A stretch of DNA of 64,000 nt from Protonemura montana (Eukaryota; Arthropoda; Insecta; Plecoptera; Nemouridae), in assembly GCA_947568835.1 (NCBI GenBank), contig OX387602.1, forward strand, positions 3,938,570 through 4,002,569, read 5' to 3'. A program made the translations under genes and the position numbers. Positions 60,523 through 64,000 of the stretch are shown piece by piece; positions within the stretch are counted from its first letter, which is position 1; each line of letters starts with the position of its first letter. A model generated the notes under the pieces. That model ran no database searches. It was given only the letters and a program-made list of their open reading frames with translations, and was not told the DNA's origin.

Positions 60523-63500
60523 CTACTTTGGTTGTATCGCTTTCTTCTTCTTCTTCTTCTGGCCTTCTACAAATACAGTGCCAGCATTGGTTTCTGAATG
60601 AACAGTCCTAAATTTGGTAACAGAAGTAGCAAGGGCTTTCAATGAGACTTTTCCTCGTTTCTTTACCAACTCGGCACTTTTTTTCTTGGCAAAAGAAGTT
60701 GATTTGCCTTTCATTGCAGCTAAATGAAGAACCTTGGGCTTAATCGATTTCCCTAGTTTGGTTGACGAACAACTAGCACTCTGCAATTCCACGTTTGTTG
60801 ATCCAATGGTTGCCTTGGATTTGGCAGCACTAAGTGTACTTACTTTTCGTACTATGCTTCGATTTTTTGACATTAAAGAACTTTTCTGAAGCATGATACC
60901 ACCTTTGCCTATGAGGTCTTGGTTCGATTCCCAGCTTCCAACGAGTTCGGTTGGTAGGTTAGGGCTTTCTGGTGCATCATGTAAGTAAGCAATACCTTTT
61001 CGCATCTTACCCAGCAAATCTTTTTCTTTCCTTCCGACACCAAAATGATCGACATCAGAAACCAAGACACCATCAGGGGGATTACCTGCTTGCAAAACCC
61101 CACTACCGGATGCAAGTTCAAGTCTCGGCGGAGTGATCTTCATTCGTTTTGGTCCTTTCAGAACGACCTGGTCACCAAACAACAAACTCTTGCTCTGAGC
61201 CCCAGAGCTGATCAGCTTCCTCTCGGTCAGATCCTTATTTGCTTTAGACTTTGGAAATGCATTGAGGGCCAAATTGACATTCCGTAACTTTGCAAGATGG
61301 CTTGATTTCCTTAGTTTGACGTTCGAAAGATCGCCTTTCTTGCGACCGTCACCGACTGCATCACCATCTCTCTGCACTTGGGCCTTCTTCACCTTGGCTT
61401 TAACCCCACCTGCCAGCGCACCTACCACGGCGCATTTGGTTCGTACAGCCAGCACCTGCTTCAAAACGGTGCCACTGGCATTGGCCTTCAACTTCTTCTG
61501 CACGGCACGCTGTGGACAGCCGGCACCGACATTTTCCTTGGGTTCGGAGGCAAGCTTAGCGAGGCCGGGTGGCACTGCAAACACAGCCAGGTTCTCCTTG
61601 CGCTCCGACGATGGCACTGGGGCTGTTGTCGCTTTAGTGTCAGGCAGCGGTGCCAGACGTCGTGAACGAGTTTTGCTCGTCTGGCAACGGCTGGGTGACC
61701 CACCACCTATTCCCGTCACCTGAGGGAAAAAAATTCGTAATTCGGTCACAGTCTCTTAAGATCCAAGGTCCCTGCAAACACCGTTTTGGTGTTTCATGTG
61801 GAGAGGTGAGATGTAGGTTGAATGCCCACAACCTGTGAATGCTTACACAAAAACAAAACATACATCAGAATGAATCTCTGTCAATTGCATCTTTACCTCT
61901 GAGACCACAGGACATACAATTATTTTTTTTAGTGAATTTCAGCTATGCACACTCCAGGTATAATTGCTATTTCTTACGAGTGGTAGATGCAAGTTTTGCA
62001 GCGGACAAATTGTCCACCAAAGTACATACAAGGAGTTAGAACACAGTATTCCAGTAATAGTTGAAAGTATAGTTGACGGGGGTGATAATGGACAGGAATC
62101 TCAACTATGCTGTCTATGTCACAAGCTTGTGTAGCACAGCAAGATTCAAGCTCCCCTAAATAAATTTGAAAAACTGCTGCCGACCTGCTACCGCCCTCTG
62201 CTGAAATAATTTTTCCTGACTCCCTGATTATGCATTAAATTAATGGCTGTGCTGAGGTGAACTTACCAAGCCTGACTTAAAAAAAACTCTAAACAACAAC
62301 AAAAAATGCAGAACTCTTGCGTCCATTACTTGCTCAACATCAAATGTTGAGAAGACAACGCGCCGGCAATTCGGCAAACTGTTTGGCTGGACATGAAATT
62401 GTGACTGAAACTTGGAGCTTTCTGCACCATCCATAGAAGCTTGGTTTCAGAAAAACCTCATCTGTTCCTTGAACAGAAATTAAACAAAAGAAGTGATTGC
62501 CACAACAACAAAAGGTTCAAATTTGAACAAACATTTCAAAACTAAGAAAACTGACGATTTAGAATAAGGCTGCATGGAAAAAAATGGGATGATAAAATAT
62601 TTATATTTAGTATTTTACTTACTTAAATGAAACGTTTTGCAATGCATTCGAAAGATCATTACTAAAAATCATGCAATAAACATAAATCACCATTTCTAAT
62701 CAAAAATTTCAAATTCCTTAAATATTGAATACTCACACTAATTCAAATCAATAACATCATACAAAGTATAAAAAGAAAATCATAGAAATTGACATAAAAC
62801 ACAGAGTAATTTAATAATTACAAAGGACTAGTTTATGATCTGCACAAAACTTGTTAAAATCAAAAGCAAAATAAGCGGGTCCTTAAGCTTCATGTGCGAT
62901 CGACGGAGCCTCCCAACTTCCACTCAACGGGCGGGAAGTAGTATTGATCATCCTCGCAGCCTGGGTCGCCTACCTGCGGTGTGGGAGGTTTGCGGCGTGT
63001 GTGCTGCTGCCTCTGGATCTGCTCAGGCACGTAGTTCAGACGTAGCCAATCTCGGATACCCGCCAGCGTGTGGAACTCTGAGTTCGGGATGCGGCTGAAT
63101 GGATTGGCACCCGTCAGGTCCAGCAAGGACACGCCCAATGCGCGCCCAATCTGCGAAAAGCCAACGCACATCAGGAAAAATTCTATGACCATTTTCCAGT
63201 ACTGCATACTTCCAAAAATGTTTTATTCTTTGGGGTGCTTACTATTTGTAGATAAAAATAGATCAGTTAATACATGATTTGCAGTTCTAAAAATATTTCA
63301 ACTCAAGCTTTTATGTTTATAAAAGAGTAAACTGAAGCCATAATTAATATTGACTATTATAGTTAAGAAGTGGTTGATTTTACAGACTATAGTAAGCTAT
63401 TGAACAAAAAATGTACATCAGTTTGTTTTTCAATTATTGGACCAGACATTAAAGCCACAGCACAGCGGTTTGATTGATCAATTGATCAACATCCTATTGC

Positions 63501-63765
63501 CTTGCACCAACAGATACTTGTATTCAAGTCTAGGTGTGTCAATAGAAAACACGTGCCCACCTCTTCGAAGACAGCGGGAGTGTATTTTGGAGGCACAATG
63601 AGGGGTGGCTGAAGCTTGGTAGGATCTCGCACACAAGGAGGCAGGTGGTTCACGAGGCGGCCGGTGTTGTAGTTGCACTCGAGTGTGTAGCTACGTACGA
63701 GCCCCGTCGCCTTCAGCACAGCCACGCGACCTGACCCCTCGCGGCTCATGCCATCTCGGCGGTCT
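60523..63765 (-). CDS. AGBL5: Cytosolic carboxypeptidase 5 homologue (CCP5/AGBL5), 3' part
   Basis: CCP5 is an M14-family metallocarboxypeptidase that removes glutamates from tubulin, including branch-point glutamates. Three exons in phase are seen: 63765-63561, 63150-62974 and 61719-60523. The first carries REGSGRVAVLKATGLVRSYT followed by LECNYNTGR; the Glu of YTLE is the expected catalytic glutamate. It also has the FEEIGRA helix shared with vertebrate CCP5, completed in the second exon (GRALGVSLLDL, NPFSRIP). The 398-residue last exon is a basic Ser/Lys-rich tail ending in a run of lysines and then AIQPK; vertebrate CCP5 also has a long disordered tail, but with different sequence. If the second exon's GTAGGC donor is skipped, translation stops at 62892 after 27 more residues, giving a short isoform. 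Zinc-binding motifs and the N-terminus lie beyond the right edge. Confidence 0.88.
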
Positions 63766-64000
63766 CTGCAACCGAACAAGCTAGGTCATTGGGGTCCAAT
63801 TCACAGATACTCTCAATCAAAGATGCTAGCATGGCCTAATCCTTGCTTCATCGTACAATTATGATAAGTGTTAACCATTTAAGAACTAGGACAACACAAA
63901 CATTTTAAGGATACTTGTGATATGATAAGTGTAGCATATGCTTACAGAGCAAAAGAATTATTTTATTAGGCCAAAACTGAGTGGTCCTCGGAATGCAAGG
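63766..64000. other. Intron of AGBL5 at right edge
   Basis: A TTGCAG acceptor at 63766-63771 opens the exon to its left, so this stretch is intron; the preceding exons lie outside the window. Confidence 0.6.

Noticed and set aside
60915..60930. GGTTCGATTCC, a perfect tRNA B-box word
   Set aside because: It lies inside the coding last exon of AGBL5, with no A-box or cloverleaf sequence around it.
61262..61723. 153-codon plus-strand ORF
   Set aside because: It is the antisense of the AGBL5 tail exon, without splice or start support.
62893..62973. Continuation of the AGBL5 exon to a stop at 62892 as the main end
   Set aside because: A GTAGGC donor at 62973 joins in phase to the 61719 exon, so this is more likely intron read-through; kept only as a possible isoform.

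Overview
This is nuclear DNA from an animal, most likely an arthropod and probably an insect. Genes are split by GT-AG introns, intergenic DNA is AT-rich, and the proteins recognised are conserved metazoan ones: AAGAB/p34, a yippee-like protein, ROD/KNTC1 and the CCP5/AGBL5 carboxypeptidase. The species cannot be fixed from the sequence. There are no prokaryotic operons, CRISPR arrays or rRNA genes, and I found no convincing tRNA.

Left part (1-15.4 kb): gene-poor. I see two phase-compatible exons of an unrecognised secreted or membrane protein on the minus strand (7214-6979 and 3173-2763, running off the left edge), with a CpG-rich promoter-like stretch upstream. Positions 15413-22902 (minus) hold a complete five-exon AAGAB homologue (279 aa). 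Its last intron carries a 5.8-kb PIF/Harbinger DNA transposon (15876-21656). That transposon has terminal inverted repeats, an apparently intact five-exon DDE transposase (+), a five-exon Myb/SANT-like accessory protein (-), and a 5'-truncated non-LTR retrotransposon nested inside it.

Middle part: a C2H2 zinc-finger gene (+, 23958-25607), then about 10 kb without recognisable coding sequence but with two CpG-rich patches. Next come a four-exon yippee-like gene (+, 35567-36927), an orphan single-pass membrane protein (-, 39669-40973) and a four-exon WD40 protein (+, 42633-43859).

Right part: a complete 15-exon ROD/KNTC1 gene (-, 44254-58464, 2013 aa by my splice model), a subunit of the kinetochore RZZ checkpoint complex. 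Intron 8 contains a 4.1-kb DNA transposon (47724-51834) with about 480-bp inverted repeats, a 4-bp target duplication and an intact 860-codon ORF with a candidate DDD triad. It resembles Sola-type elements but I cannot classify it with certainty. Upstream and co-oriented is the 3' end of the AGBL5 (CCP5) gene (60523-63765), with a long, lysine-rich C-terminal exon.

How it fits together: the host genes serve vesicle adaptor assembly (AAGAB), mitotic checkpoint control (ROD), tubulin deglutamylation (AGBL5) and a conserved zinc-binding protein (yippee), with no operon-like link between them. The most unusual content is the pair of apparently intact DNA transposons sitting in introns of two essential-type genes. 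All exon models come from splice-site and phase reading by eye; every multi-exon model keeps one open frame throughout.
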